Shown: piece after piece, positions 7,635-15,096 of the stretch
Numbering within the stretch: position 1 is the first letter of the stretch
How the letters are laid out: every line of letters starts with the position of its first letter
Assembly: GCA_964415675.1 (NCBI GenBank)
Contig: CAYQBG010000004.1
Coordinates: 1 to 64,000 of the forward strand
Reading direction: 5' to 3'
DNA length: 64,000 nucleotides
Origin: UBA5336 sp964415675
Lineage (GTDB): Bacteria; Pseudomonadota; Alphaproteobacteria; Caulobacterales; Hyphomonadaceae
Position numbers and translations under genes: made by a program
Notes under the pieces: generated by a model
Database searches by the model: none
What the model was told of the DNA's origin: nothing
Seen by the model: the letters and a program-made list of their open reading frames with translations, nothing else

Positions 7635-8474
7635 ATGCCCGATGCCCTAGCCCGCGTGATCAATACTGCCTGGGAGCATAGAGACACGTTTTCGACCGAC
7701 ACTCAGGGTGAGATCCGCGAAACCGTCGATGCCGCGATTGACCTGCTGGACACTGGTGAGGCACGGGTTGCCGAACGCGCGGAGGATGGCGAGTGGACCG
7801 TGCACCAATGGCTGAAAAAGGCGGTGCTTTTGTCGTTCCGCCTGAATGCCAACACGCTTGTCGAGGGCGGGATCGGGCGCGATGGACGCTGGTGGGACAA
7901 GGTTCCGTCCAAATTCGATGGCTGGGACGCGGACGCTTTTCGCCAGGCCGGCTTCCGGGCCGTTCCACCCTGCGCCGTACGACGCGGCGCCTATATCGCA
8001 CGCAACGCGGTGCTGATGCCCTCCTATGTCAATATCGGCGCCCATGTCGGTGAGGGCACAATGATCGACACCTGGGCCTCTGTCGGCTCATGCGCGCAAG
8101 TGGGTGCCAACTGCCATATCTCTGCGGGAACAGGGATTGGCGGCGTACTTGAACCGCTCCAGGCCAATCCGACCATTGTCGAGGATAATTGCTTCATCGG
8201 CGCACGGTCGGAAGTCGTTGAGGGTGTGATTGTCGGCGAGGGTTCGGTCATCGCCATGGGTGTGTTCATCACCCAATCGACCAAAATCGTCTACCGCGAC
8301 AGCGGCGAGATCATCTATGGGCGTGTGCCGCCCTATTCCGTCATCGTCCCGGGCACAATGCCCGACCCCAATGGTGGGCCTTCCCTTGCTTGTGCGGTGA
8401 TCGTCAAGACTGTCGATGAACAGACACGCTCGAAGACCGGCGTGAACGAGCTGCTCCGCGAGGCCGCCGCTTAA
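7635..8474 (+). CDS. dapD: 2,3,4,5-tetrahydropyridine-2,6-dicarboxylate N-succinyltransferase
   Basis: A 279-residue enzyme that succinylates tetrahydrodipicolinate in the succinylase branch of lysine and diaminopimelate synthesis. After an N-terminal helical domain (about residues 1-100) comes a left-handed parallel beta-helix of hexapeptide repeats (AYIARNAVLMPSYVNIGAHVGEGTMIDTWASVGSCAQVGANCHISAGTGIGGVLEP), then VYRDSGEIIYGRVPPYSVIVPG. Length and sequence are standard for the family. It lies 8 bases after the HAD gene in the argB strand group. Confidence 0.97.
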   Translation: MPDALARVINTAWEHRDTFSTDTQGEIRETVDAAIDLLDTGEARVAERAEDGEWTVHQWLKKAVLLSFRLNANTLVEGGIGRDGRWWDKVPSKFDGWDADAFRQAGFRAVPPCAVRRGAYIARNAVLMPSYVNIGAHVGEGTMIDTWASVGSCAQVGANCHISAGTGIGGVLEPLQANPTIVEDNCFIGARSEVVEGVIVGEGSVIAMGVFITQSTKIVYRDSGEIIYGRVPPYSVIVPGTMPDPNGGPSLACAVIVKTVDEQTRSKTGVNELLREAAA

Positions 8475-8518
8475 GCTTTCAGCAACCATCAGGCACAGGG
8501 CTTGCAGCACCCTGAACC

Positions 8519-8692
8519 ATGCAGATCACGCGGCGACGCCTGAAGAAATTCATGGGAATGGCCTGCGCCACGACCGCTGGCCTCGTCGCCATGTTGATGG
8601 GAGAAGCCTTTGCCTTCAAGCCGATGCCCGGCATGGAGCGCCCTGACATGGATGCCATGATCGCCGAGATGCAGGCCAATGCGTACGAATAG
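8519..8692 (+). CDS. small secreted-looking hypothetical protein (57 residues)
   Basis: A short frame, ATG at 8519 to TAG at 8692, encodes MQITRRRLKKFMGMACATTA, a hydrophobic stretch GLVAMLMGEAFA, and a Met-rich tail (KPMPGMERPDMDAMIAEMQANAYE). The Arg/Lys-rich start followed by a hydrophobic core ending in AFA resembles a Sec signal peptide, or an unusual Tat-like one (TRRRLKKF). The mature peptide would be only about 25 residues with six Met, reminiscent of metal-binding peptides, but this is speculative. I do not recognise a family. It lies 44 bases after dapD. Confidence 0.4.
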   Translation: MQITRRRLKKFMGMACATTAGLVAMLMGEAFAFKPMPGMERPDMDAMIAEMQANAYE

Positions 8693-8701
8693 GGCGCGCA
8701 A

Positions 8702-9580
8702 TCAGCGCGTGGGAACGGGCGCCTCACCGGAATAATCGTAAAAACCCCGGCTAACCTTGCGCCCCACCCAGCCGGCCTCGACATATTTCACCAGCAGGGG
8801 ACAGGGGCGATACTTCGTGTCAGCCAGCCCGTCATGCAACACCTGCATGATCGACAGGCATGTATCGAGACCGATAAAATCGGCCAGTGTGAGCGGCCCC
8901 ATCGGATGGTTGGCACCCAGCCGCATGGCCGTGTCGATACTCTCCACTGTCCCAACACCCTCATAAAGCGCGTAGACGGCCTCATTAATCATAGGCACGA
9001 GGATGCGATTGACGATGAAGGCCGGGTAGTCCTCGGCATTGGTCGTTGTCTTGCCAAGCCGGCCTGCCAGCGTGATCGCCATTTCATATGTGTCCTGGTC
9101 CGTTGCCAGACCACGGATGATCTCGACCAGCTTCATCAGAGGAACTGGATTCATGAAATGCATGCCGATGAAACGGCCGGGCCGGTCCGTCACCGCCGCC
9201 AGGCGCGTCACGGAAATCGACGATGTATTCGTGGCCAGGAATGCCCGTTCGGGAACAACCTCACACAGATCGCGGAAAATCTTTTCCTTGAGTTCGCGAT
9301 TCTCTGTCGCGGCCTCTATCACCAGATCAGAGTCCGAAAATTCACCCGTATCGGTGCTGACACGGATACGCGCCAATGCGGCATTGATCTCGGATGTATC
9401 AATAAGGTCTCGTCCCGCTTGCCGTTCAAGATTCTTCCGGATTGTTTGCAGCGCGCGATCGAGTGCATCACCGGAAATGTCGTTCAGCAGGACATCATAA
9501 CCTGACAGGGCGCAAACATGCGCGATCCCGTTCCCCATCTGGCCTGCGCCGACGACTCCGATACGCTGAATTTGCGTCAT
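8702..9580 (-). CDS. 3-hydroxybutyryl-CoA dehydrogenase (3-hydroxyacyl-CoA dehydrogenase)
   Basis: A 292-residue NAD(P)-dependent enzyme that interconverts 3-hydroxyacyl-CoA and acetoacetyl-CoA-type 3-ketoacyl-CoA. The N-terminal Rossmann fold starts with IGVVGAGQMGNGIAHVCALSGYDV, the middle carries ATNTSSISVTRLA and the catalytic His of FIGMHFMNPVPLMKLVEIIRG, and the C-terminal dimerisation domain has FIVNRILVPMINEAVYALYEGV. Length matches the short Hbd/PaaH-like form without a fused hydratase. The ATG at 9580 is chosen because it begins the dinucleotide-binding fold and has a GGGAGCAGG ribosome site. A perfect inverted repeat lies about 100 bases upstream. Confidence 0.94.
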   Translation of the reverse strand: MTQIQRIGVVGAGQMGNGIAHVCALSGYDVLLNDISGDALDRALQTIRKNLERQAGRDLIDTSEINAALARIRVSTDTGEFSDSDLVIEAATENRELKEKIFRDLCEVVPERAFLATNTSSISVTRLAAVTDRPGRFIGMHFMNPVPLMKLVEIIRGLATDQDTYEMAITLAGRLGKTTTNAEDYPAFIVNRILVPMINEAVYALYEGVGTVESIDTAMRLGANHPMGPLTLADFIGLDTCLSIMQVLHDGLADTKYRPCPLLVKYVEAGWVGRKVSRGFYDYSGEAPVPTR

Positions 9581-9680
9581 GTCCTGCTCCCGCCGCCTTG
9601 TTGATCCCAAGCCCCCAGATTGATTTTGCAGCGCATCAAAAATCAAGACTGCATTTCAGGCGAGGGATGTGTCTGAACGG

Positions 9681-9702
9681 CTGTGTCACTTCAATGACAC
9701 AG
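9681..9702. promoter_or_regulatory. 22-bp perfect palindrome upstream of the 3-hydroxyacyl-CoA dehydrogenase gene
   Basis: Arms CTGTGTCA (9681-9688) and TGACACAG (9695-9702) are exact inverted repeats with a 6-base spacer. They lie between the leuB 3' end and the dehydrogenase start, about 100 bases upstream of the latter. There is no T-run on either strand, so a regulator operator is likelier than a terminator. The regulator is unknown. Confidence 0.45.
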
Positions 9703-9747
9703 GTGTGCTAGCGCCGGCAACGGTTTCCGAGCTGGAAAAAGCGCGAC

Positions 9748-10803
9748 TCAGAGATGTTGGAGCACCGCATCGCCCATGTCACGGCAACCGAGATCTCCGC
9801 CGAGATCGCGGCTTCGCGCACCCGACTCCAGAGCCGAGGACACAGCGCCAAACACTCGATCGGCCAGATCGGTCCGCTCAAGCGACCAGCGCAAAGCCAT
9901 TTCCAGCGACAAGATCGCGGCGCAGGGATTGGCCAGACCCTTGCCTGCAATATCGGGGGCCGAGCCATGGACCGGCTCGAACAGGCCCGGCGTCCCGGGT
10001 GCGCCGAGGGCAGCTGAGGGCAGCATGCCGATAGAGCCGGTCAGCATGGCGGCCTCGTCGGAAAGAATATCGCCGAACAGGTTGCCGGCGAGGATGACGT
10101 CAAACTGGCGCGGGTCTCGGACCAGCTCCATGGCGCAGGCATCGGCATACATATGGCTGAGCTCGACGCCCTCCCCGGCGCTCTCATGAATGCGCGAAAC
10201 CTCCTCGCGCCAGAACAGTCCGCTCTCCATCACGTTCGACTTCTCGACTGAACACACGCGCCCGGACCGGCCGCGGGCGATCTCGAAGGCGGTTTTCGTG
10301 ACACGCTCGATTTCCGGTGCAGTATAGACGGATGTATCGAAGCCGCGACGCACGCCGTCCGCGCCCGTCTCAATCCCCCGGGGTTCTCCGAAATAGACAC
10401 CGCTCGTCAGCTCCCGGACGATCATGATATCCAGACCCTCGACCTTTTCGCGCTTCAGAGACGACGCATCGACAAGGGCCGGAAAACAATAGGCTGGCCG
10501 TAGATTGGCGAACACGTCGAGCGATTTGCGCAGCTTCAACAGGCCTGCTTCCGGACGCTTGTCGCGCGGCTGCGCCGCCCAGGCCGGCCCACCGACCGCG
10601 CCCATGAGTATGGCGTCCGCGCCGCGCGCCTTGTCCAGCGTGTCATCGTCCAGCGGATCGCCGGTCGCATCGATTGCAGCCCCGCCGACCAGACCTGTCT
10701 CGATGGTCAGGTCCGGTGCGACAACTTCAGCCACACGCCGGGCCTCGGCGATAACTTCCGGTCCGATCCCGTCGCCGGGCAGAAGTAGCAGTGTCTGGGT
10801 CAT
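9748..10803 (-). CDS. leuB: 3-isopropylmalate dehydrogenase
   Basis: A 351-residue NAD-dependent decarboxylating dehydrogenase, the third leucine-pathway step. It begins LLLLPGDGIGPEVIAEARRV, and contains the substrate-binding RKSLDVFANLRPA, the VRELTSGVYFG loop with catalytic residues, catalytic Lys of VEKSNVMESGLFW, and metal-binding Asp residues in YADACAMEL and NLFGDILSDEAAML. Its ATG overlaps the stop of the upstream membrane-protein gene (ATGA, 10800-10803), so leuB is translated from the same transcript as the SatD-like pair. Confidence 0.97.
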   Translation of the reverse strand: MTQTLLLLPGDGIGPEVIAEARRVAEVVAPDLTIETGLVGGAAIDATGDPLDDDTLDKARGADAILMGAVGGPAWAAQPRDKRPEAGLLKLRKSLDVFANLRPAYCFPALVDASSLKREKVEGLDIMIVRELTSGVYFGEPRGIETGADGVRRGFDTSVYTAPEIERVTKTAFEIARGRSGRVCSVEKSNVMESGLFWREEVSRIHESAGEGVELSHMYADACAMELVRDPRQFDVILAGNLFGDILSDEAAMLTGSIGMLPSAALGAPGTPGLFEPVHGSAPDIAGKGLANPCAAILSLEMALRWSLERTDLADRVFGAVSSALESGARSRDLGGDLGCRDMGDAVLQHL

Positions 10804-11159
10804 GTAGTCTCCGTCAAGAGGCGTGTAACCACCACATAAGCGATGGCCAGAAGGGTCGAGAAGAGATTGCCGATGACGAAATAGTGGCGCGCAAAATCGC
10901 CTTCATCCTCGGTCGACAAGCGGTTGGCGAGTTTGACCGCTGCAAACGCGGTAAGCACCTGAGGATAGCCGGCAAAAAGCCCGATGGCGAGCGTCGCGCG
11001 CTCCATGAACCCCTTCACCGTCTCCATATTGACCAGTGGCACCCGCTCGAAATGCTCGGGGCGTTCGACGCCTTTGCGGATTAGGTAGAATACCGGGATC
11101 GCGATCATCTCGCCGACTGCGAAGATCATGGCGAGATACACCAGTCCTTCAAGCTCCAT
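10800..11159 (-). CDS. small integral membrane protein of unknown function, partner of SatD-like gene
   Basis: A 119-residue protein with three predicted hydrophobic helices: about residues 4-27 (EGLVYLAMIFAVGEMIAIPVFYL), 55-77 (ATLAIGLFAGYPQVLTAFAAVKL) and 93-114 (YFVIGNLFSTLLAIAYVVVTRL). A charged connector (RKGVERPEHFERV) follows the first helix. I do not recognise a named family. The ATG at 11159 lies inside the 3' end of the SatD-like gene (11-base overlap) and the stop overlaps leuB, so all three are tightly coupled. SatD-like genes elsewhere are often followed by a membrane-protein gene such as DUF3307, although this sequence lacks obvious DUF3307 features. Confidence 0.75.
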   Translation of the reverse strand: MELEGLVYLAMIFAVGEMIAIPVFYLIRKGVERPEHFERVPLVNMETVKGFMERATLAIGLFAGYPQVLTAFAAVKLANRLSTEDEGDFARHYFVIGNLFSTLLAIAYVVVTRLLTETT

Positions 11160-11826
11160 TACCCCTCTCCGCACCGTCGGCGAGCTTTGCCAGCCCGATG
11201 GCGGTGTCGGCGAGACGGGCATATTCGTCAACCAGCAGGGTCTGGCGGCGTTTCCAGACCTGCGAGCGCGTCTTCCCGAAACGCTCGCCGATTTCGCTAT
11301 TCGATTCCTGCGACAGCATCGCCTCTACCAGAGCATAATCACGTCGGCGCCAACGTTGGCTGATGCTGTCGATGGTATCGAAGAGATTGGACAGGAGACG
11401 GTCATACAGCCCATTCCCGGTCGACACCTGAACCCAGTTGCGCCTGCGCCCGATCAGTATGAGCAGGCGGCGGGCCTCAGTCAGCGCCGGACCCAGCATG
11501 CCATGGGCGATCTCGGGATTGACCGGCGTGTCAATCTGTCCGCGCACCAGGGAATAGTGAAGCGCGAAACCTGGGTCAGTTTCCAGCCGGACCCGCTCAA
11601 GCCTGAACAGGATAAGGACGGCATCCTCAAGACTTGCTGTGATTCCCTGGAATTCATCGCCGAGTGTCACTGTCAGGGGCGATTCAATGCCTGCCGCAAA
11701 CTGCGTGTTGATCGAAGCGGTCGCCTCTGCCAGCCAGGCCTGGACATTGATGGCCGCCTCCCTCCGGCTGGCGGTCACATCGCCCATCAGGACACATACA
11801 GGATTATGTTTCAATTTATCTGACAC
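11149..11826 (-). CDS. SatD family protein (nucleotide-cyclase-like core plus helix-turn-helix)
   Basis: A 225-residue protein of the SatD family, named from the Streptococcus mutans secretion and acid tolerance locus; its biochemical function is unknown. The N-terminal part holds two conserved acidic motifs, MGDVTAS (Asp16) and TLGDEFQG (residues 54-61), followed by HYSLVRGQIDT (90-100). Their order resembles class III nucleotide cyclase/GGDEF palm folds, which is my inference. The C-terminal part (about residues 176-198, NSEIGERFGKTRSQVWKRRQTL) looks like a helix-turn-helix. Translation starts at a GTG (11826) without a clear ribosome site, and a palindrome spans this codon. leuD lies 128 bases upstream; the membrane-protein gene overlaps downstream. 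Confidence 0.78.
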   Translation of the reverse strand: MSDKLKHNPVCVLMGDVTASRREAAINVQAWLAEATASINTQFAAGIESPLTVTLGDEFQGITASLEDAVLILFRLERVRLETDPGFALHYSLVRGQIDTPVNPEIAHGMLGPALTEARRLLILIGRRRNWVQVSTGNGLYDRLLSNLFDTIDSISQRWRRRDYALVEAMLSQESNSEIGERFGKTRSQVWKRRQTLLVDEYARLADTAIGLAKLADGAERGNGA

Positions 11827-11844
11827 AATATGCGCTGTATCAGA
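11819..11844. promoter_or_regulatory. operator-like imperfect palindrome across the SatD-like start codon
   Basis: Arms TCTGACACA (11819-11827) and TGTATCAGA (11836-11844) are inverted repeats with one mismatch in nine positions and an 8-base spacer. The element covers the GTG start codon (11824-11826). Binding of a regulator here, possibly the gene's own helix-turn-helix product, would block transcription or translation of the satD-like, membrane-protein and leuB genes. This is inference from position. Confidence 0.45.
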
Positions 11845-11954
11845 ATAATTGCATCACAGAAACACTTATCTCTCTTCCGGATCGGCCTGATAACGTCGCA
11901 AGGACCGGTCCGTCAGGCCGAGCATCGGGATGCGCACACTGCCTTCAGTGACGA

Positions 11955-12584
11955 TCAGGCGTTCCGCTCCAACCAGGGGGCGGCAAGGCTCCGCCGGCTC
12001 TCGAATTGCTCGATCTGGTCGCTGACCCGCAGTGTGGCTCCGATCTCGTCGAGGCCTTCCATAAGGTTCTGTTTTGCGCCGGGATCGATCTCGAACCGGT
12101 GCGAAGTTCCGTCCGGCGCGGTCACTGTCTGTGCTTCAAGATCCACCGTAAACACATGATTACCCCCGCCGGCCTGCGCGGCCAGGCCCTCACAGACCGC
12201 GCGGGGCAGGACCACGGGCAAAATACCGTTCTTCAGGCAGTTATTATGGAAAATGTCGGCAAAGCCCGGCGCGATGACGCAGGAAATGCCCTGATCGAGC
12301 AAGGCCCAGGGCGCATGCTCGCGCGAAGATCCGCAACCGAAATTCTCACCTGCGACGAGAATGCTCGCCGCCTTGTAAGCGGGCCGGTTAAGAACAAATT
12401 CCGGATCCGGCGAGCCGTCCGGGCGTGTCTTGAGCTCATGGAACAGGCCCCGCGACAGACCCGTGCGCTCCACGGTTTTCAGGAATTGTTTCGGGATGAT
12501 CATGTCGGTATCGACATTCGCCATGAGCTCGCCCTTCTCATAGAGCGGCGCGGCGGTTCCGGTCAGGGTCTTGAAGGCTTTCAT
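11955..12584 (-). CDS. leuD: 3-isopropylmalate dehydratase small subunit
   Basis: A 209-residue swivel-domain subunit that pairs with LeuC to isomerise 2- to 3-isopropylmalate. Typical features are NVDTDMIIPKQFLKTVERTGLSRGLF near the start, the substrate-specificity region ILVAGENFGCGSSREHAPWAL, and FADIFHNNCLKNGILPVVLP. The ATG at 12584 starts MKAFKTLTGTAAPL, the normal LeuD beginning. It follows the VOC gene after 10 bases, giving the order leuC, VOC, leuD on one strand. Confidence 0.96.
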   Translation of the reverse strand: MKAFKTLTGTAAPLYEKGELMANVDTDMIIPKQFLKTVERTGLSRGLFHELKTRPDGSPDPEFVLNRPAYKAASILVAGENFGCGSSREHAPWALLDQGISCVIAPGFADIFHNNCLKNGILPVVLPRAVCEGLAAQAGGGNHVFTVDLEAQTVTAPDGTSHRFEIDPGAKQNLMEGLDEIGATLRVSDQIEQFESRRSLAAPWLERNA

Positions 12585-12594
12585 GTCCGGTGTC

Positions 12595-13458
12595 CTAACC
12601 CGGCTCATGGGCAATGAACAGTGTCGGCACGCCGAGTGTGCCATCGCGCAGGGTGAATACCTCGCTACCCGGCTTGCGACCCTTGCGGATCGGCGAGGCG
12701 TCCAGCCCCAACCGGCTGAGCCGCTCGTGCGCCGCCGCAATATCGCCAGTCTCCCAGGTCAGCCCCCAGAGGCGATCTTTGCTGCCAGGCTCGGGCGGTG
12801 CATCCAGCCGCTGGACAATCTCCAGGGTCAACCCGCCGGTTCGGAAGAAGAGAAACCGCGTGTTCCACTGCTCGGCGGTCCGGTCGAGTGCGAGGCGCAG
12901 TCCCAGCCGGGCGCCATAAAGCGCAGTGGCCCGCTCGGGCTCCTTTGTCTGGATCACGAGATGGTCCAGCGCGCAGGCACCGCCCGGCGAACTATCGGCA
13001 GGAGCTGGCGGCACCTGCCCATGCTCAATGACAAAAATCCTGATCCCGCCTGTGCGTGTATCCTCGCAACGGAACCTGCGCCAGTGCCGCTCAGCCCCGC
13101 TTTGCATATCCCGGCTTGTGCCATCGATAATATCTTCTGGCGCCAGGCCTCGCCGAGTGCTCAAACGGTGCATCTCGTCAAGACCGCTGGCCGCAAAAGC
13201 AAGGCTTGTAAGGCCCGGCCCGGACTCAGCGATGATCTCCCGCAGCCGGTCGCCCACGGGTCCGCTGCCGGCCGGCGCAAGCAGCTCGAGCGCCGTGTTC
13301 GAGACCCTGAAAAGACAGCTCGCCGTGCCATTTACACCGTTTTCCGACTGCCAGTCCGGCACGCGGTCGAGCACGGCTTCATAGGCCGCTCGACCCGCCT
13401 CAATATCCGGGCAAACAAGAACAAGGTGGTCAAGGCCGGTGATCAAGGGGGGCTCCAT
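12595..13458 (-). CDS. VOC-superfamily (glyoxalase-like) protein
   Basis: A 287-residue cytoplasmic protein with two vicinal-oxygen-chelate halves: about residues 5-130 (LITGLDHLVLVCPDIEAGRAAYEAVLDRVPDW, ALELLAPAG) and about 155-275 (CALDHLVIQTKEPERATALYGARLGLRLALD, LTLEIVQRLDAPP). His and Glu positions at the strand starts and ends (DHLVLV, LELLAP, DHLVIQ, LEIVQ) are consistent with metal binding in the VOC fold. The substrate cannot be told; family members include dioxygenases, glyoxalases and epimerases. It is 10 bases from leuD and likely co-transcribed with leuCD. The ATG at 13458 precedes the first VOC strand. Confidence 0.85.
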   Translation of the reverse strand: MEPPLITGLDHLVLVCPDIEAGRAAYEAVLDRVPDWQSENGVNGTASCLFRVSNTALELLAPAGSGPVGDRLREIIAESGPGLTSLAFAASGLDEMHRLSTRRGLAPEDIIDGTSRDMQSGAERHWRRFRCEDTRTGGIRIFVIEHGQVPPAPADSSPGGACALDHLVIQTKEPERATALYGARLGLRLALDRTAEQWNTRFLFFRTGGLTLEIVQRLDAPPEPGSKDRLWGLTWETGDIAAAHERLSRLGLDASPIRKGRKPGSEVFTLRDGTLGVPTLFIAHEPG

Positions 13459-13544
13459 GGCATAGCGCGGATGCTCGTCTTTTCGGCAGGCGCGTCCATG
13501 TCGTGTTCGCCTGGGATCATCTTGTCGGCAAGGGTGAAACATCG

Positions 13545-13565
13545 CGGGGCCTTTTGAAAGCCCCG
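13545..13565 (-). terminator. possible weak hairpin after leuC
   Basis: On the minus strand CGGGGC and GCCCCG close a short A/T-containing loop (13545-13565) between leuC and the VOC gene. The following bases (CGATGTTTC) lack a proper U-run, so this may be only an attenuating or processing structure in the leuC-VOC-leuD transcript. Confidence 0.3.
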
Positions 13566-13629
13566 TCATGGCCCGGTTCATCCGGGTGATGAAGGAGCCT
13601 TGCGAAAACTGCCGGCCATCTTGTGATGA

Positions 13630-15027
13630 TCACCCTATGACGCCGGTGATAGCGGCCCGAGCCGCCAGACGCGGGCTCAACAGATGAGTGCGTCCGCCCC
13701 GGCCCTGGCGACCTTCGAAATTGCGGTTCGATGTCGAGGCGCAACGCTCGCCGGGCGCGAGAATGTCGGGATTCATGCCAAGGCACATGGAGCAGCCCGG
13801 TTCGCGCCATTCGAAGCCAGCCTCCAGAAACACCTTGTCGAGCCCCTCTTCCTCGGCCTGCGCACGCACAAGGCCTGAGCCCGGAACCACCATGGCGCGT
13901 ACGCCGTCGGCGACCTGTTCGCCGCGCGCGATTTCAGCAGCCGCGCGCAAATCCTCAATCCGCGAATTCGTGCAAGAGCCGATAAAGACCCGCTGCACCG
14001 GCGTGCCAGCGATCGGCGCCCCGCCTTCAAGGCCCATATAGTCGAGCGCACGGGCGACGGCGTTACGTTTGGAGGGTTCGGCGAAATCTTCCGGTTTCGG
14101 AATACTCCCGGTGAGCGCAATCGCCTGCTCGGGGCTCGTCCCCCAGGTCACGGTCGGCTCGACCTCTGCGGCGTCAATCTCGACCACGCGGTCCCAGCCG
14201 GCATCTGCGTCGGAATGGAGCGTCTGCCAGTCGCGCAGCGCCATCTCCCAGGCCCCGCCCTTCGGCGCCATCGGCCGGCCGCGCACATAGTCGAAAGTTG
14301 TATCATCCGGCGCGACCAGGCCAGCCCGCGCGCCGCCCTCGATCGACAGGTTGCACAGCGTCATGCGTCCTTCCATGGACAGGGCGCGCACACCCTCACC
14401 GCGATATTCCATCACATGGCCCGTTCCGCCAGCGGTGCCGATCTTCGCAATGATGTGCAGGGCGAGATCCTTGGCTGTGACACCGTCGGCGAGCTGTCCG
14501 CTGACCTCGATCGCCATGTTTTTCATCTTGCGGGTGCGCAGGGTCTGCGTGGCGAGCACATGTTCGACCTCGGATGTGCCAATGCCGTGGGCGAGCGCTC
14601 CGAAAGCCCCATGGGTCGAAGTGTGGCTGTCGCCGCAAACAATGGTCAGCCCCGGCTGGGTGCGCCCCTGTTCGGGACCAACCACATGCACGATGCCATT
14701 ATTGACGTGGCCCATCGGAAAAAATTCTATCCCGTGTTCGGAAACATTGCGGGTGAGCGCCTCAAGCTGGGCGCGCGCTTCGGCGTCGCGTACACCTGCC
14801 AGCCCGGCGGCCTGATTTTCGGTCGGCGTGTTATGATCGGCGACCGCCAGTGTCAGGTCGGGCCGGCGAACCCTGCGGCCCTTTTCCCGAAGACCGGCAA
14901 AGGCCTGCGGCGTCGTCACCTCATGGATGAGATGCAGATCAATATAGAGGAGGGCCTCGCCGGTGGCCGCATCGTCACCCACCAGATGAGCGTCCCAGAT
15001 CTTGTCGTAGAGGGTCTTACCAGTCAT
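13630..15027 (-). CDS. leuC: 3-isopropylmalate dehydratase large subunit
   Basis: A 465-residue aconitase-family subunit with a 4Fe-4S cluster. It begins MTGKTLYDKIWDAHLV and contains IYIDLHLIHEVTTPQAF-type and VADHNTPT active-site strands, IVCGDSHTSTHGAFGALAHGIGTSEVEHVLATQTL, cluster Cys of VFIGSCTNSRIEDLR and of WREPGCSMCLGMN, and substrate-binding GERCASTSNRNFEGRQG. It is first in the minus-strand leucine cluster and diverges from the 2OG oxygenase gene 69 bases away, so the promoter lies in that short gap. Confidence 0.97.
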   Translation of the reverse strand: MTGKTLYDKIWDAHLVGDDAATGEALLYIDLHLIHEVTTPQAFAGLREKGRRVRRPDLTLAVADHNTPTENQAAGLAGVRDAEARAQLEALTRNVSEHGIEFFPMGHVNNGIVHVVGPEQGRTQPGLTIVCGDSHTSTHGAFGALAHGIGTSEVEHVLATQTLRTRKMKNMAIEVSGQLADGVTAKDLALHIIAKIGTAGGTGHVMEYRGEGVRALSMEGRMTLCNLSIEGGARAGLVAPDDTTFDYVRGRPMAPKGGAWEMALRDWQTLHSDADAGWDRVVEIDAAEVEPTVTWGTSPEQAIALTGSIPKPEDFAEPSKRNAVARALDYMGLEGGAPIAGTPVQRVFIGSCTNSRIEDLRAAAEIARGEQVADGVRAMVVPGSGLVRAQAEEEGLDKVFLEAGFEWREPGCSMCLGMNPDILAPGERCASTSNRNFEGRQGRGGRTHLLSPRLAARAAITGVIG

Positions 15028-15096
15028 TGCTCTTTTCTCCAGCAGCCGGAAATGGCAGTCAGGCAACGAATTGGCAAGCGTGGCAGGCGGTCAGAC

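Noticed and set aside
8834..9505. 223-codon plus-strand frame opposite the 3-hydroxyacyl-CoA dehydrogenase gene
   Set aside because: It is antisense to a clearly conserved gene and has no protein features; a by-product of GC-rich codon use.
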